Part shown: piece after piece, positions 1 to 7,961 of the stretch | How positions within the stretch are numbered: the stretch's first letter is position 1 | Layout: each line of letters opens with the position of its first letter | Source of the DNA: Variovorax davisae | GTDB lineage: Bacteria > Pseudomonadota > Gammaproteobacteria > Burkholderiales > Burkholderiaceae_C | Direction: 5' to 3' | NCBI RefSeq assembly: GCF_030316845.1 | Contig: NZ_JASZYS010000005.1 | Coordinates: 372,001 to 436,000 of the forward strand | DNA: 64,000 bases | The notes under the pieces: model-generated | Database searches by the model: none | Seen by the model: the letters and a program-made list of their open reading frames with translations, nothing else | Told to the model about the DNA's origin: nothing | Position numbers and translations under genes: made by a program

Positions 1-293
1 GCGCGGATCAGTTCGAGCGGGCCCCATTCGGCCGCCGCCACCGGCGCCGCCGCCCGGTGCGAGCGGTCGAGCACGTACACGCCCGAGCCGGTGCGCACCT
101 CGACCCAGCCCTCGACTTCGAGCGCGATCAGCGCCTCGCGCACCGAAGGCCGGCTGACGCCGAGTTGCCGGGCCAGGTCGCGCTCGGCCGGCAGCCGGGC
201 GCCGACCGCGAACTCGCCCTGGGCGATCAGCGCGCGCAGCTGGTCGGCGATCTGCCGATAGAGGCGTTGGGGCTCGACGGTTTGCAGCGGCAC
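1..293 (-). CDS. GntR-family transcriptional regulator (FadR subfamily), N-terminal part, cut by the window edge
   Basis: The first ~97 residues are visible and begin MPLQTVEPQRLYRQIADQLR. They form a GntR winged helix: recognition-helix region RDLARQLGVSRPSVREAL, then the wing ending GSGVYVLDR. The linker then enters what should be an FCD effector domain beyond the window. The start is taken as GTG at 293 because an in-frame stop lies eight codons upstream (a CTG two codons upstream is a weaker alternative). It is divergent from the SDR-SDR-FAH operon, so it probably represses that operon with a sugar-acid effector; this is inference from context and from the inverted repeats between them. 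Confidence 0.85.
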   Translation of the reverse strand, partial: MPLQTVEPQRLYRQIADQLRALIAQGEFAVGARLPAERDLARQLGVSRPSVREALIALEVEGWVEVRTGSGVYVLDRSHRAAAPVAAAEWGPLELIR

Positions 294-321
294 GTGCAGG
301 ATGCGGGGAGGGGGTTAAGGG

Positions 322-357
322 TTGTCCTGAATTGGACAAGTGGTAAGGCCAATTCAG
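322..357. promoter_or_regulatory. Nested inverted repeats in the divergent GntR/SDR promoter region (candidate operator)
   Basis: Two inverted repeats interlock: TTGTCC-N6-GGACAA at 322-339, and CTGAATTGG (327-335) paired with CCAATTCAG (349-357) across 13 bases. Both arms of the second are perfect over nine bases. The site lies between the GntR start at 293 and the SDR start at 456, where an autoregulating GntR would bind. Binding itself is inferred. Confidence 0.6.
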
Positions 358-455
358 AATACGAGCCGCACCGGAGCCGGGCCATCGGGCGAAACCCTGA
401 ATGCGCTGCGGCCTTCGCGGCATCACCATCGCCATCAGCTTCGAGAGGACATCCC

Positions 456-1190
456 ATGAGACTTCAGGGCAAGACCGCGCTCGTCACCGCGGCCGGACAG
501 GGCATCGGCCATGCGAGCGTGCTCGCACTCGCGGCCGAGGGCGCGACGGTTTGGGCCACCGACGTCAACGAGAAACTGCTCGAGCGCTTCGACGGCGTCG
601 CCAACGTCAGGACCGCGAAGCTCGACGTGCTCGACAAGGCCGCCATCGGCGCGCTGGTCAAGACGCTGCCGGCGCTCGACGTGCTCTTCAACTGTGCCGG
701 CGTGGTCCACAACGGCAGCGTGCTCGATGCCGCCGACGCCGACCTCGAGTTCGCCTTCGGCCTCAATGTGCGGGCCCAGTTCTGGACCATCCAGGCGGTG
801 CTGCCTGGCATGCTCGCGGCCGGCCGCGGCAGCATCATCAACATGGCGAGCGTCTGCTCCAGCATGAAGGGCCTGCCGAACCGCTTCGTCTACGGCACCA
901 CCAAGGCGGCGGTGCTCGGCCTCACCAAGAGCGTGGCCGCCGACTACGTCACCAAGGGGATCCGCTGCAATGCGGTCTGCCCTGGCACGGTCGACACGCC
1001 GTCGCTCGGCGACCGCATCAACGCCAATGCCGACCCCGAAGAAGCACGCAAGGCCTTCATCGCGCGCCAGCCGATGGGCCGGCTCGCGCGGGCCGAGGAG
1101 ATCGCGCCGGTGGTGGTGTTCCTGGCCAGCGACGAATCGGTCTTCGCGACCGGCCAGGCCTTCACGGTCGACGGCGGCATCATGATATGA
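456..1190 (+). CDS. SDR-family dehydrogenase, 2-keto-3-deoxy-L-fuconate dehydrogenase-like
   Basis: 244-residue classical short-chain dehydrogenase. The cofactor motif TAAGQGIG is at residues 11-18, the NAG-type motif (NCAG) at 79-82, and the catalytic Tyr-X3-Lys at Y136/K140. The ATG at 456 is chosen because the glycine-rich motif then falls at the usual distance from the N terminus. Its stop overlaps the next start (ATGA at 1187-1190). It resembles the DHRS6/2-keto-3-deoxy-L-fuconate dehydrogenase group, which oxidises a 2-keto-3-deoxy sugar acid with NAD. The adjacent FAH-fold hydrolase fits that role, but the exact sugar is not provable here. Cytosolic. Confidence 0.85.
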   Translation: MRLQGKTALVTAAGQGIGHASVLALAAEGATVWATDVNEKLLERFDGVANVRTAKLDVLDKAAIGALVKTLPALDVLFNCAGVVHNGSVLDAADADLEFAFGLNVRAQFWTIQAVLPGMLAAGRGSIINMASVCSSMKGLPNRFVYGTTKAAVLGLTKSVAADYVTKGIRCNAVCPGTVDTPSLGDRINANADPEEARKAFIARQPMGRLARAEEIAPVVVFLASDESVFATGQAFTVDGGIMI

Positions 1191-1933
1191 ACCAGCTCGA
1201 CTTCAACGGCCGCCACGCGGTCGTCACCGGCGGCGCCACCGGCCTGGGCTTGGGCATCGCCCGGCGGCTGCTGGCCTCGGGCGGCAGCGTCACGGTGTGG
1301 GACCGCGACGGCGAGGCCGCGACCAAGGCCGCCTGGGCGCTCGGCGCCAAGGCCTATGCGCTGACGGTCGATGTCACGCAGCAGCCTTCGGTGGCCAAGG
1401 CCGTGGCGGCGACGCTGGCGCAGGCCGGGCGCATCGATGCGCTGGTCAACAGCGCCGGCATCACCGGGCCCAACACGCGGCTGTGGGACTACCCGGTCGA
1501 TGCCTGGCGCCAGGTCATGGAGGTCAACCTGACCGGCCTCTTCATCTGCTGCCGCGAGGTGGTCGGCCAGATGCGTTCGCAGGGCTGGGGCCGGATCGTC
1601 AACATCGCCTCGGTCGCGGGCAAGGACGGCAACCCCAACGCCAGTGCCTACAGCGCGAGCAAGGCCGGCGTGATCGCGCTCACCAAGTCGCTCGGCAAGG
1701 AACTCGCCGATACTGGCATCCGCGTCAACTGCGTCACCCCGGCGGCGGTCAAGACCGCGATCTTCGACCAGATGACGCCCGACCACATCGCCTTCATGCT
1801 GTCGAAGATCCCGATGGGGCGCTTCGGCACGGTGGAGGAGGTGGCCGCGATGGTGGCCTGGCTGTGCACCGAGGATTGCTCTTTTTCCACCGGCGCGACC
1901 TTCGATCTTTCGGGCGGTCGCTCCACCTATTGA
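1187..1933 (+). CDS. SDR-family oxidoreductase (sugar or sugar-acid dehydrogenase-like)
   Basis: 248-residue short-chain dehydrogenase translationally coupled to the previous SDR by an ATGA overlap. TGGATGLGLG at residues 14-23 binds the dinucleotide, and D39 after the second strand favours NAD over NADP. NSAG is at 88-91 and Tyr155/Lys159 form the catalytic pair. It ends 20 bases before the FAH-fold gene. In oxidative L-fucose/L-rhamnose pathways a second SDR oxidises either the free sugar or the 3-deoxy acid, so this is probably one of those two steps. The two SDRs are clearly different proteins, not a recent duplication. Confidence 0.85.
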   Translation: MNQLDFNGRHAVVTGGATGLGLGIARRLLASGGSVTVWDRDGEAATKAAWALGAKAYALTVDVTQQPSVAKAVAATLAQAGRIDALVNSAGITGPNTRLWDYPVDAWRQVMEVNLTGLFICCREVVGQMRSQGWGRIVNIASVAGKDGNPNASAYSASKAGVIALTKSLGKELADTGIRVNCVTPAAVKTAIFDQMTPDHIAFMLSKIPMGRFGTVEEVAAMVAWLCTEDCSFSTGATFDLSGGRSTY

Positions 1934-1953
1934 TTCAACAACAAAGGACCTTC

Positions 1954-2805
1954 ATGAAACTCGTTCGCTATGGCAACCCCGGCAAGGAGAAGCCCGGCCT
2001 CATCGATGCCGAAGGCAAGCTGCGCGACCTGAGCGCGGTGGTCGGCGACATCGGCCCCGACCAGCTCGGCGACGCCGCGCTGGCCAAGCTGCGCAAGCTC
2101 AAGGTCGACAAGCTGCCGCTGGTCAAGGGCAAGCCGCGCTATGGCTGCCCGGTGGCCCAGGTCGGCAAGTTCATCGCCATCGGCCTCAACTACGCCGACC
2201 ACGCGGCCGAGTCGGGCATGCCGATCCCCAAGGAGCCGGTGGTGTTCACCAAGGCCATCAGCTGCATCCAGGGGCCGAACGATCCCGTCATGCTGCCCAA
2301 GGGCTCGGTCAAGGGCGACTGGGAGGTCGAGCTCGGCGTGGTGATCGGCACCCGCGCGCGCTATGTCTCGCAGAAGAATGCGCTCGATTACGTGGCCGGC
2401 TTCTGCGTCATCAACGACGTCAGCGAGCGCGAATGGCAGCTCGAGCGCGGCCTGACCTGGGACAAGGGCAAGGGCTTCGACACCTTCGGCCCGATCGGCC
2501 CCTGGCTGGTCACGCGCGACGAGATCGCCAACCCGCAGAAGCTCGCGATGTGGCTCGACCTCAACGGCGAGCGCATGCAGACCGGCAACACGAAGACCAT
2601 GATCTTCAACGTCGCCAGGCTGGTGAGCTACGTGAGCCAGCTCAACACGCTGGAGCCCGGCGACATCATCACCACCGGCACGCCGCCGGGCGTCGGCATG
2701 GGCAAGAAGCCGCAGCCGGTATTCCTGAAGAAGGGCGACGTGATGACCCTCGGCATCGAGGGCCTCGGTGAACAGCGCCAGGAAGTGGTGCCGTTCAAAC
2801 TCTGA
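1954..2805 (+). CDS. Fumarylacetoacetate hydrolase-family protein, 2,4-diketo-3-deoxy-sugar-acid hydrolase-like
   Basis: 283 residues. The C-terminal FAH fold shows GLNYADH at 77-83, metal ligands E124 and E126 in DWEVELG, D155 in NDVSERE, and the closing TGTPPGVG loop at 241-248. A short N-terminal domain of ~70 residues precedes it. An AAAGGACC ribosome site precedes ATG 1954. FAH-fold enzymes hydrolyse C-C bonds of 2,4-diketo acids; after a 2-keto-3-deoxy-fuconate or -rhamnonate dehydrogenase the product would be cleaved to pyruvate and lactate. Homologues are often mislabelled ureidoglycolate lyase; nothing nearby supports that. Last gene of the operon. Confidence 0.85.
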   Translation: MKLVRYGNPGKEKPGLIDAEGKLRDLSAVVGDIGPDQLGDAALAKLRKLKVDKLPLVKGKPRYGCPVAQVGKFIAIGLNYADHAAESGMPIPKEPVVFTKAISCIQGPNDPVMLPKGSVKGDWEVELGVVIGTRARYVSQKNALDYVAGFCVINDVSEREWQLERGLTWDKGKGFDTFGPIGPWLVTRDEIANPQKLAMWLDLNGERMQTGNTKTMIFNVARLVSYVSQLNTLEPGDIITTGTPPGVGMGKKPQPVFLKKGDVMTLGIEGLGEQRQEVVPFKL

Positions 2806-2823
2806 AACGGAAACACCCCCCGA

Positions 2824-2895
2824 AGCGCCTGCGGCGCCTCCCCCCTCAAGGGGGGCGATACCAGCGGCCCGGCAAAGCCGGTTCCGCGGTATCCC
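2824..2895. repeat. GC-rich multi-hairpin element between convergent genes (bidirectional terminator-like, interspersed-repeat type)
   Basis: Several stem-loops are stacked. GCGCC-N3-GGCGC lies near 2825-2836. CCCCCC-TCAA-GGGGGG is at 2840-2855. An outer stem pairs GATACC (2857-2862) with GGTATC (2888-2893) and encloses CCGGC-AAA-GCCGG. The element sits exactly between the convergent FAH and Bug genes. The layout is like GC-rich elements that recur between genes in Variovorax/Acidovorax; that comparison is from memory. No U-tract follows, so a simple intrinsic terminator is not claimed. Confidence 0.55.
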
Positions 2896-2974
2896 TGGCA
2901 CTTGGCAACGCCAGTTTCATGCATCGAGAGTCGGGCGATCGCGTGGTGGTTCACTGAGATCGACGGAAGGTGGC

Positions 2975-3955
2975 TCAGTCCACCTTGATCCCGGCCGCCT
3001 TGACCACCTGCTGGGCCTTGGCGGTCTGGTCGGCCAGGAAGCGGTCGAAGTCCGCCGACGGCATCGTGAAGGGCTCGGCGCCGAGCTTGTCGAGCCGCTC
3101 CTTGAGGTCGGGCGCCGCCATGATCTTCGCCACCTCGGCCTGCAGCCGGTCGACCACCGGCCGCGGCGTCTTCGCCGGCGCGAACAGGCCGACCCAGAAC
3201 AGGTACTCCGAGCCGGGCACGCCGGCCTCGACCGTGGTGGGCACCTGCGGCATCACGGACGAGCGCTTGCCCGTTCCGACCGCCAGCGCCTTCAGCCGCC
3301 CGTCCTTGATCAGCGGCAGCGCCGAGACCATCGGCGCGAAGAACCAGTCGACCCGCCCGCCCATCACCTCGGTCATGGCTTCGGGCGTGCCGCGGAAGGG
3401 CACGTGCTGGGCCTGCAGGCCGGCCGCGAGCCGGAACACCTCGGCGTTCATGTGGGTCGCCGAGCCGTTGCCCGCCGAGGCGTAGTTGAAGCCCGCGGGC
3501 TTGGCCTTGGCCTGCGCCACCAGGTCCTTCACGTCGGCGAAGCGACCGGGCGGGGCGACCAGCACGTTGGGCAGGCTGGCCAGCGGCGTGACGCCGGCGA
3601 AGTCCTTCAGCGTGTCGTAGCTGAGGCCCGGGTAGATCGACGGATTCACCAAGTGCCCCGCCGAATGCACCAGCAGCGTGTAGCCGTCGGGCGCCGCCTT
3701 GGCGACCTGCGCCGCGCCCAGCGTGCCGCCGGCGCCCGGCTTGTTGTCGATGATGACGCTGGTGCCGAGCGCCGGCCCCAGCCGCTCGGCCACCAGCCGG
3801 GCCACGATGTCGGTGCCGCTGCCGGCCGTGAAGGGCACCACCATCCGGATCGTCTGGCCGCGCGGCCAGTCGCCCTGCGCCTGGACGGCCGGGAAGGCGC
3901 ACAGGGCGATGGCGGCCGCCAGCAGCTGGCGCCGGCCGAAGAAGGATGTCGTCAT
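2975..3955 (-). CDS. Bug/TctC-family tripartite tricarboxylate transporter receptor, periplasmic
   Basis: 326 residues. A signal peptide (RRQLLAAAIALCAF) ends near AVQAQ. The mature part has the Bug hallmarks: MVVPFTAGSGTDIVARL near the N terminus, NKPGAGGT, and APDGYTLL. These proteins bind small carboxylates or related compounds in the periplasm. No TctA/TctB membrane partner lies in the window, so it is an orphan receptor, as is usual in this group of bacteria. It is the last gene of the leftward operon starting with the intradiol dioxygenase, which suggests that it captures that pathway's substrate. Confidence 0.9.
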   Translation of the reverse strand: MTTSFFGRRQLLAAAIALCAFPAVQAQGDWPRGQTIRMVVPFTAGSGTDIVARLVAERLGPALGTSVIIDNKPGAGGTLGAAQVAKAAPDGYTLLVHSAGHLVNPSIYPGLSYDTLKDFAGVTPLASLPNVLVAPPGRFADVKDLVAQAKAKPAGFNYASAGNGSATHMNAEVFRLAAGLQAQHVPFRGTPEAMTEVMGGRVDWFFAPMVSALPLIKDGRLKALAVGTGKRSSVMPQVPTTVEAGVPGSEYLFWVGLFAPAKTPRPVVDRLQAEVAKIMAAPDLKERLDKLGAEPFTMPSADFDRFLADQTAKAQQVVKAAGIKVD

Positions 3956-4011
3956 GGGTGGGTCTCCGTTGGAATGATGCGTGTGGGGAACGACGAGAAA
4001 TGCGAGGGCGC

Positions 4012-4368
4012 TCAGCCGGGCGCCGCGTTGGCCATGACCAGCGCGACCAGCACCGGCCGCGGGCTGCGGTTCAGCAGCTGGCGCTTCTCGCCCGGCGCGA
4101 AGCGGCAGCTGTCCCAGGGGCCGAGCTCGTGCTCTTCCTGGCGGCCGTCGAGTTCGCTGACCACGGTCAGGCGCCCCTCGAGCACCAGGTAGAGCTTCTC
4201 GATGGGCGAGCCATCGAGCGTGGTGTGGCCGCCCGGCAGGATCTGGCTCATGCCCATCCACATCTGGGTCGAGGGCCCGGCCTCTTTGCCCTGCAGCCGC
4301 AGGCAGCGCATGTCGAAATGGTTGGGCGCCTCGTAGGCCGGCGCCTGCTCGAATCGGGTCAGGTGCAT
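4012..4368 (-). CDS. Small cupin-domain protein
   Basis: 118 residues forming a single beta-barrel cupin. The first motif runs through LPGGHTTLDGSPIEKLYLVLEG and the second through GPWDSCRFAPGEKRQLLN. Only one His (in PGGH) and the Glu in IEK are obvious metal-ligand candidates, so the site may be incomplete. It lies 12 bases after the MDR gene and before the Bug receptor in the same operon. Such cupins accompany aromatic catabolism as isomerases, decarboxylases or sensors of the substrate. No specific function can be assigned. Confidence 0.75.
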   Translation of the reverse strand: MHLTRFEQAPAYEAPNHFDMRCLRLQGKEAGPSTQMWMGMSQILPGGHTTLDGSPIEKLYLVLEGRLTVVSELDGRQEEHELGPWDSCRFAPGEKRQLLNRSPRPVLVALVMANAAPG

Positions 4369-4380
4369 GGCGGCGTCTCC

Positions 4381-5379
4381 TCAGGGCCGCAGCACGACGC
4401 GGTCGGTGCTGCCCGACAGCACCAGCCGGTAGGCCTCCGCGGCCTGGTCGAGCGTGAAGGCGCGGGCCACCGGAAAGGGTTTCAGCGTGCCGCGCTCGAA
4501 GCCTTCGCGCATGGCGTCGAGCTGGCCGGTCGCGGCCACGCAGTCCATCGCCAGCGAGTCGATGCCGACATAGGTGTGCATGCCGCGGTAGAAGGCGAAG
4601 ATGTCGAAGGACACCGCGCGGTCCTGGGTCGAGATCAGGATCTGCGTCGCCCCCTTGCCCATCGCCTTGTTGGCCGCGTCGAAGTAGGCGCTGCCCACGG
4701 TGTTGTAGGCGATGTCGACGCCGCGTCCGCCGGTGAGCTCGCGCACCCGCGCCGCGATGTCGCCCTGCGTGGCATCGAGCGTCTCGACCGCGGCGCAGGC
4801 GAAGCCCTCGAAGGGCCCCGCCCTGCGTTGCACCGCGATCACGCGGGCGCCGCCCTGGGCCGCCAGCTGCACCGCCGCCTGGCCGACCTTGCCGTTGGCG
4901 CCCAGCACCAGCACCGTCTGCCCCTGCTGCGGCATGCCGCTGCGCCGGAAGCCCTCGTAGGCGGTGACGAAGGGCACGCCGACCGCGCCCGATTCGTCCA
5001 TCGAGATGCTGCGCGGACGGTCGCGCAGGGCCGCCACCGGCAGCACCAGGAAACGGGCATGCGAGCCGTCGCGGGTGATGCCGATGTCGCCGCCGGAGCC
5101 ATAGACCTCGCGGCCGATCCATTCGCTGGGGCCGTCGACCACCACGCCGGCGAAGTCGCGTCCCGGGGTGCGCGGCCATGCGGCCTGCGGCATCAGCCCG
5201 AGCGCCGCCTTGACGTCGCTCGGATTGACCGCCGCGGCGCCGACCCGCACCACCGCGAAGCCGGGCTTGGCGACCGGCTCGGGCTGGGCGGCGGCATCGA
5301 GCTGCAGGGCGCCGAGGTCGGCCGCCTTCTGGGCCAGGCGCAAGGCGCGGGCGCTGTCGTTCACGGTCACGGCGTTCAT
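4381..5379 (-). CDS. Medium-chain dehydrogenase/reductase, quinone oxidoreductase-like
   Basis: 332 residues of the MDR superfamily. The N-terminal GroES-like domain contains PGRDFAGVVV, and the Rossmann half contains VLGANGKVGQAAVQLA followed by the VDIAYNTVG strand. The clustered cysteines of the structural zinc lobe are missing, which points to the zinc-free quinone oxidoreductase/enoyl reductase branch using NADPH. Its ATG at 5379 overlaps the BKACE stop. Reduction of an enoyl or quinone intermediate from the dioxygenase route is plausible but not shown. Confidence 0.8.
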   Translation of the reverse strand: MNAVTVNDSARALRLAQKAADLGALQLDAAAQPEPVAKPGFAVVRVGAAAVNPSDVKAALGLMPQAAWPRTPGRDFAGVVVDGPSEWIGREVYGSGGDIGITRDGSHARFLVLPVAALRDRPRSISMDESGAVGVPFVTAYEGFRRSGMPQQGQTVLVLGANGKVGQAAVQLAAQGGARVIAVQRRAGPFEGFACAAVETLDATQGDIAARVRELTGGRGVDIAYNTVGSAYFDAANKAMGKGATQILISTQDRAVSFDIFAFYRGMHTYVGIDSLAMDCVAATGQLDAMREGFERGTLKPFPVARAFTLDQAAEAYRLVLSGSTDRVVLRP

Positions 5380-6263
5380 GCGCGGCCTCCTTCCAGTCCC
5401 AGCGCGGCGCGCGCCTCGCGCGCCGAAGCCACCTCGCCGCCCAGGCTCTCGATGATGTCCCGGGCCTTGGCGACCAGCTGCGCGTTGCTTTCGGCCAGCA
5501 CGCCCTTGCCGAGGTAGATGTTGTCTTCCATGCCGACCCGCACGTGGCCGCCCATGAGCCAGGCCTGCGCCACGATCGGGAACTCCATCCGGCCGATGCC
5601 GAAGGCGCTCCAGAAGGCGCCGCGCGGCAGCATGTTGCGGGCATAGAGCAGGGTCTCGGGCGTCGGCGCGAAGCCGTACTTCACGCCGAGGACGAAGGTC
5701 CACATCGCGGGCCCTTCGAGCGTGCCGTCGGCGATCAGGTCGAGCGCCAGGTGGATGTCGCCCGAGTCGAAGATCTCGAGCTCGGGCTTGACGCCCGCTT
5801 CGCGGATCACGCGCGCCATGCGGCGCACGTTCTTCGGCGTGTTCATGACCACGTCGGGGCCGGAGTTCATCGTGTTGAGGTCCAGCGAGCAGACGTCGGG
5901 CTTGATCAGCGCGATGTGCTCGACCCGTTTCTCGGGCGGCAGCAGCGTGCTGCCCGGCGCGGCGACCTTCGGGTCGTCCTCGCTCGGGACGAAGCGGCCG
6001 CCGGGACCGGTGGTGAGGTTGATGATGAGTTCGCGGTTCTGGCGTCGGATGCGGTCGACCACGTCGCGGTAGAGCTCGACCTGCATCGAGGGCTTGCCGG
6101 TCTCGGGATCGCGCACGTGGATGTGCACCTGGCCGGCGCCGGCCTCGGCCGCGGCCAGGCATTCGTCGGCGATCTGCGCCGGCGTGATCGGCAGGTGCGG
6201 CGTCTGCTCGGGCTTCACGAGGTTGCCCGTGACGGCGCAGGTGATCAGCGTCTTGGCGTTCAC
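5376..6263 (-). CDS. Beta-keto acid cleavage enzyme (BKACE, DUF849 family)
   Basis: 295 residues, the full length of the 3-keto-5-aminohexanoate cleavage (Kce) family. The zinc histidines H47 and H49 lie in QVHIHVRD. ITCAVTGN at the N terminus and GGHVRVGMEDN near residue 240 are family signatures. BKACEs condense a beta-keto acid with acetyl-CoA, giving acetoacetate and a CoA ester two carbons shorter. Start and stop overlap both neighbours (ATGA-type), so it is tightly coupled to the MDR and SDR. The substrate is unknown; the nearby ring-cleavage dioxygenase suggests an oxoadipate-like compound. Confidence 0.9.
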   Translation of the reverse strand: MNAKTLITCAVTGNLVKPEQTPHLPITPAQIADECLAAAEAGAGQVHIHVRDPETGKPSMQVELYRDVVDRIRRQNRELIINLTTGPGGRFVPSEDDPKVAAPGSTLLPPEKRVEHIALIKPDVCSLDLNTMNSGPDVVMNTPKNVRRMARVIREAGVKPELEIFDSGDIHLALDLIADGTLEGPAMWTFVLGVKYGFAPTPETLLYARNMLPRGAFWSAFGIGRMEFPIVAQAWLMGGHVRVGMEDNIYLGKGVLAESNAQLVAKARDIIESLGGEVASAREARAALGLEGGRA

Positions 6264-7024
6264 AGGTGGCGCCCTCCATCGACCACGATGCGGGTGCCGG
6301 TCACGAAGCGCAGCGTGGTCGCCAGGGCCTCGACGGTGGCGGCGACGTCTTCGGGCAGGCCGATGCGTCCGAGCGGCGTGGTGGCGGCCATGCGGGCGGC
6401 GAATTCGCCGCCGCGGCCGGGCACGAAGCCGGAGTCGACCGCGCCCGGCGAGACCGAGACCACGCGCACCGCCGGTGCCAGGGCCTTGGCCAGCGCATCG
6501 CCGACGACGTCGAGCCCGGCCTTGGCCGCGACATAGGCCAGGTTGCTGCCGACCCCGGTGAAGCCGGCGATCGACGAGACGTTGACCACCAGGCCATCGC
6601 CGCTGGCCTTGAGCATCGGCGCGAAGGCCCGGATGGTGGCGAACACGCCGCGGAAGTTGGCGCGCAGCAGGTCGTCGATCAGCTCGTCGGTCAGGGCATC
6701 GAGGTCGGTGGCAGGCACCGGCTGGGTGTGGCCGGCGCTGTTGACCAGGATGTCGCAGCGGCCGTAGCCCGCCTGCACGGCGGCGGCGGCGCGCTGCAGG
6801 CTGGGCGTGTCGACGATGTCGGCGCGCAGCGCCGAATGGCGCTGGCCCTCGGCCTGCGGCAAGGCCGCGGCGCGGGCGTCGGCGTCATCGCCCTTGCGGT
6901 GCAGCAGCACGCAGCTGGCGCCGAGCGCGGCGAGCCGGCGTGCGCTCGCGTAGCCGATGGCGCCGAGGCCGCCGGTGATGACGGCGACCTTGCCGTCGAG
7001 TCGGGAAGTGGGTTCAAAGCTCAT
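6260..7024 (-). CDS. SDR-family oxidoreductase
   Basis: 254 residues. TGGLGAIG near residue 17 binds the nucleotide, NSAG follows, and S-Y-K catalysis is supplied by VSSIAG and YVAAK. The glycine-rich PGRGGEF loop is in the C-terminal third. ATG 7024 is preferred; an in-frame GTG at 7066 would overlap the dioxygenase stop (GTGA) and add 14 residues, so coupling to the upstream gene is possible. It could oxidise or reduce a diol or keto acid in the same pathway as the dioxygenase and BKACE; the exact reaction is unknown. Confidence 0.8.
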   Translation of the reverse strand: MSFEPTSRLDGKVAVITGGLGAIGYASARRLAALGASCVLLHRKGDDADARAAALPQAEGQRHSALRADIVDTPSLQRAAAAVQAGYGRCDILVNSAGHTQPVPATDLDALTDELIDDLLRANFRGVFATIRAFAPMLKASGDGLVVNVSSIAGFTGVGSNLAYVAAKAGLDVVGDALAKALAPAVRVVSVSPGAVDSGFVPGRGGEFAARMAATTPLGRIGLPEDVAATVEALATTLRFVTGTRIVVDGGRHL

Positions 7025-7062
7025 GGGATTCCAAGGTTGAAAGATTCGGTCGTTCGAGGTGT

Positions 7063-7929
7063 TCACGGAATCGGCGGGCGCGGGAACTTCATCTCGCCGG
7101 GCTCGAGCACGAAGTCGTACTGCAGCGTCGCGTGGCCGCCGGCCTGCTGGGGTTCGAAGCGGCCGATCAGCTGGCGCGTGACGCCGAACACCGGGTCGCT
7201 CTCGAGGTTCTCGTCGTCGTCCGCGAAGACCTGGGTGACGAGCACCTTGTGGCCCGGCTTGCTGACCATGAAGTGCAGGTGCGCCGGCCGGTTGGGATGC
7301 CGCAGTTGGGCCCGCAGCAGGTCGCCGCAGGGGCCGTCGGTCGGCACCGGGTAGCCGGCCGGCCGCACGCTGCGGAAATGGAAGCGGCCCTCGGCATCGG
7401 TCTTGAAGCGGCCGCGCAGGTTCATGTCCTGCTGCGCCGGGTCCTGGTTCTCGTAGAGGCCGACCGGCGAGGCCTGCCAGACGTCGAGGATGGCGTCCGC
7501 CACCGGCCGGCCGGCGCCGTCGCGCACGGTGCCGGCGACCTCCAGCGGCACGCCCGGCGTCTCCGAGCGCGCGATGTTCTCGCCGCCGTCGCAGAGCGGC
7601 GCGTTGGCGCGCCAGAACGGGCCCAGCAGCGCGGCCGGCGACTCGCCCTGCGGGTCCTGGTTGTTCTGCAGCGCCACCAGGGTGGAGACGCCCAGCAGGT
7701 CGGCCGCCAGCACCACCTCGTTCTTGGTCTCGCCGCTGGCCTGGCCGATCGCGACCAGGAATTCGAGCGCGCGCTCGAATTCGTCCTCGCTGAGTTCGAC
7801 CTCGCGCACGAAGGCGTGCAGGTGGCGGGTCAGGGCGGCCATCACGCTGCGCAGGCGCGGGTCGGGCGTGCGCTCCATCGCCTGGAGGGCGATCTGGAGC
7901 ACCGATTCGGGGGTGGTCACGATGTTCAT
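7063..7929 (-). CDS. Intradiol ring-cleavage dioxygenase (catechol/hydroxyquinol 1,2-dioxygenase family)
   Basis: 288 residues. An alpha-helical N-terminal dimerisation domain (residues ~1-100) precedes the beta-sandwich. The four non-haem Fe(III) ligands are readable as Y159 (GLYENQDP), Y193 (AGYPVP), H217 and H219 (RPAHLHF). It cleaves a catechol-type ring between the two hydroxyls to a muconate-type diacid. The long N-terminal domain and overall pattern are closest to the hydroxyquinol 1,2-dioxygenase branch, in my reading. First gene of a leftward operon divergent from the LacI regulator, with an operator between them. No muconate cycloisomerase or maleylacetate reductase is nearby. Confidence 0.88.
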   Translation of the reverse strand: MNIVTTPESVLQIALQAMERTPDPRLRSVMAALTRHLHAFVREVELSEDEFERALEFLVAIGQASGETKNEVVLAADLLGVSTLVALQNNQDPQGESPAALLGPFWRANAPLCDGGENIARSETPGVPLEVAGTVRDGAGRPVADAILDVWQASPVGLYENQDPAQQDMNLRGRFKTDAEGRFHFRSVRPAGYPVPTDGPCGDLLRAQLRHPNRPAHLHFMVSKPGHKVLVTQVFADDDENLESDPVFGVTRQLIGRFEPQQAGGHATLQYDFVLEPGEMKFPRPPIP

Positions 7930-7947
7930 GGGGTGGTGGGCCTTTTA

Positions 7948-7961
7948 TGCAAACGTTTGCA
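7948..7961. promoter_or_regulatory. LacI/PurR-type operator, perfect 14-bp palindrome TGCAAACGTTTGCA
   Basis: The palindrome lies 18 bases upstream of the dioxygenase start and matches the GCAAACGTTTGC core recognised by many LacI-family proteins. A second half-site, CGTTTGCA at 8054-8061, sits immediately before the LacI start at 8065. The pair suggests that one regulator controls both the operon and itself. Confidence 0.8.

Noticed and set aside
1954..2805. Ureidoglycolate lyase or fumarylacetoacetase
   Set aside because: The FAH fold is shared, but no purine or tyrosine catabolic genes are near; the SDR neighbours favour a 2,4-diketo sugar acid.
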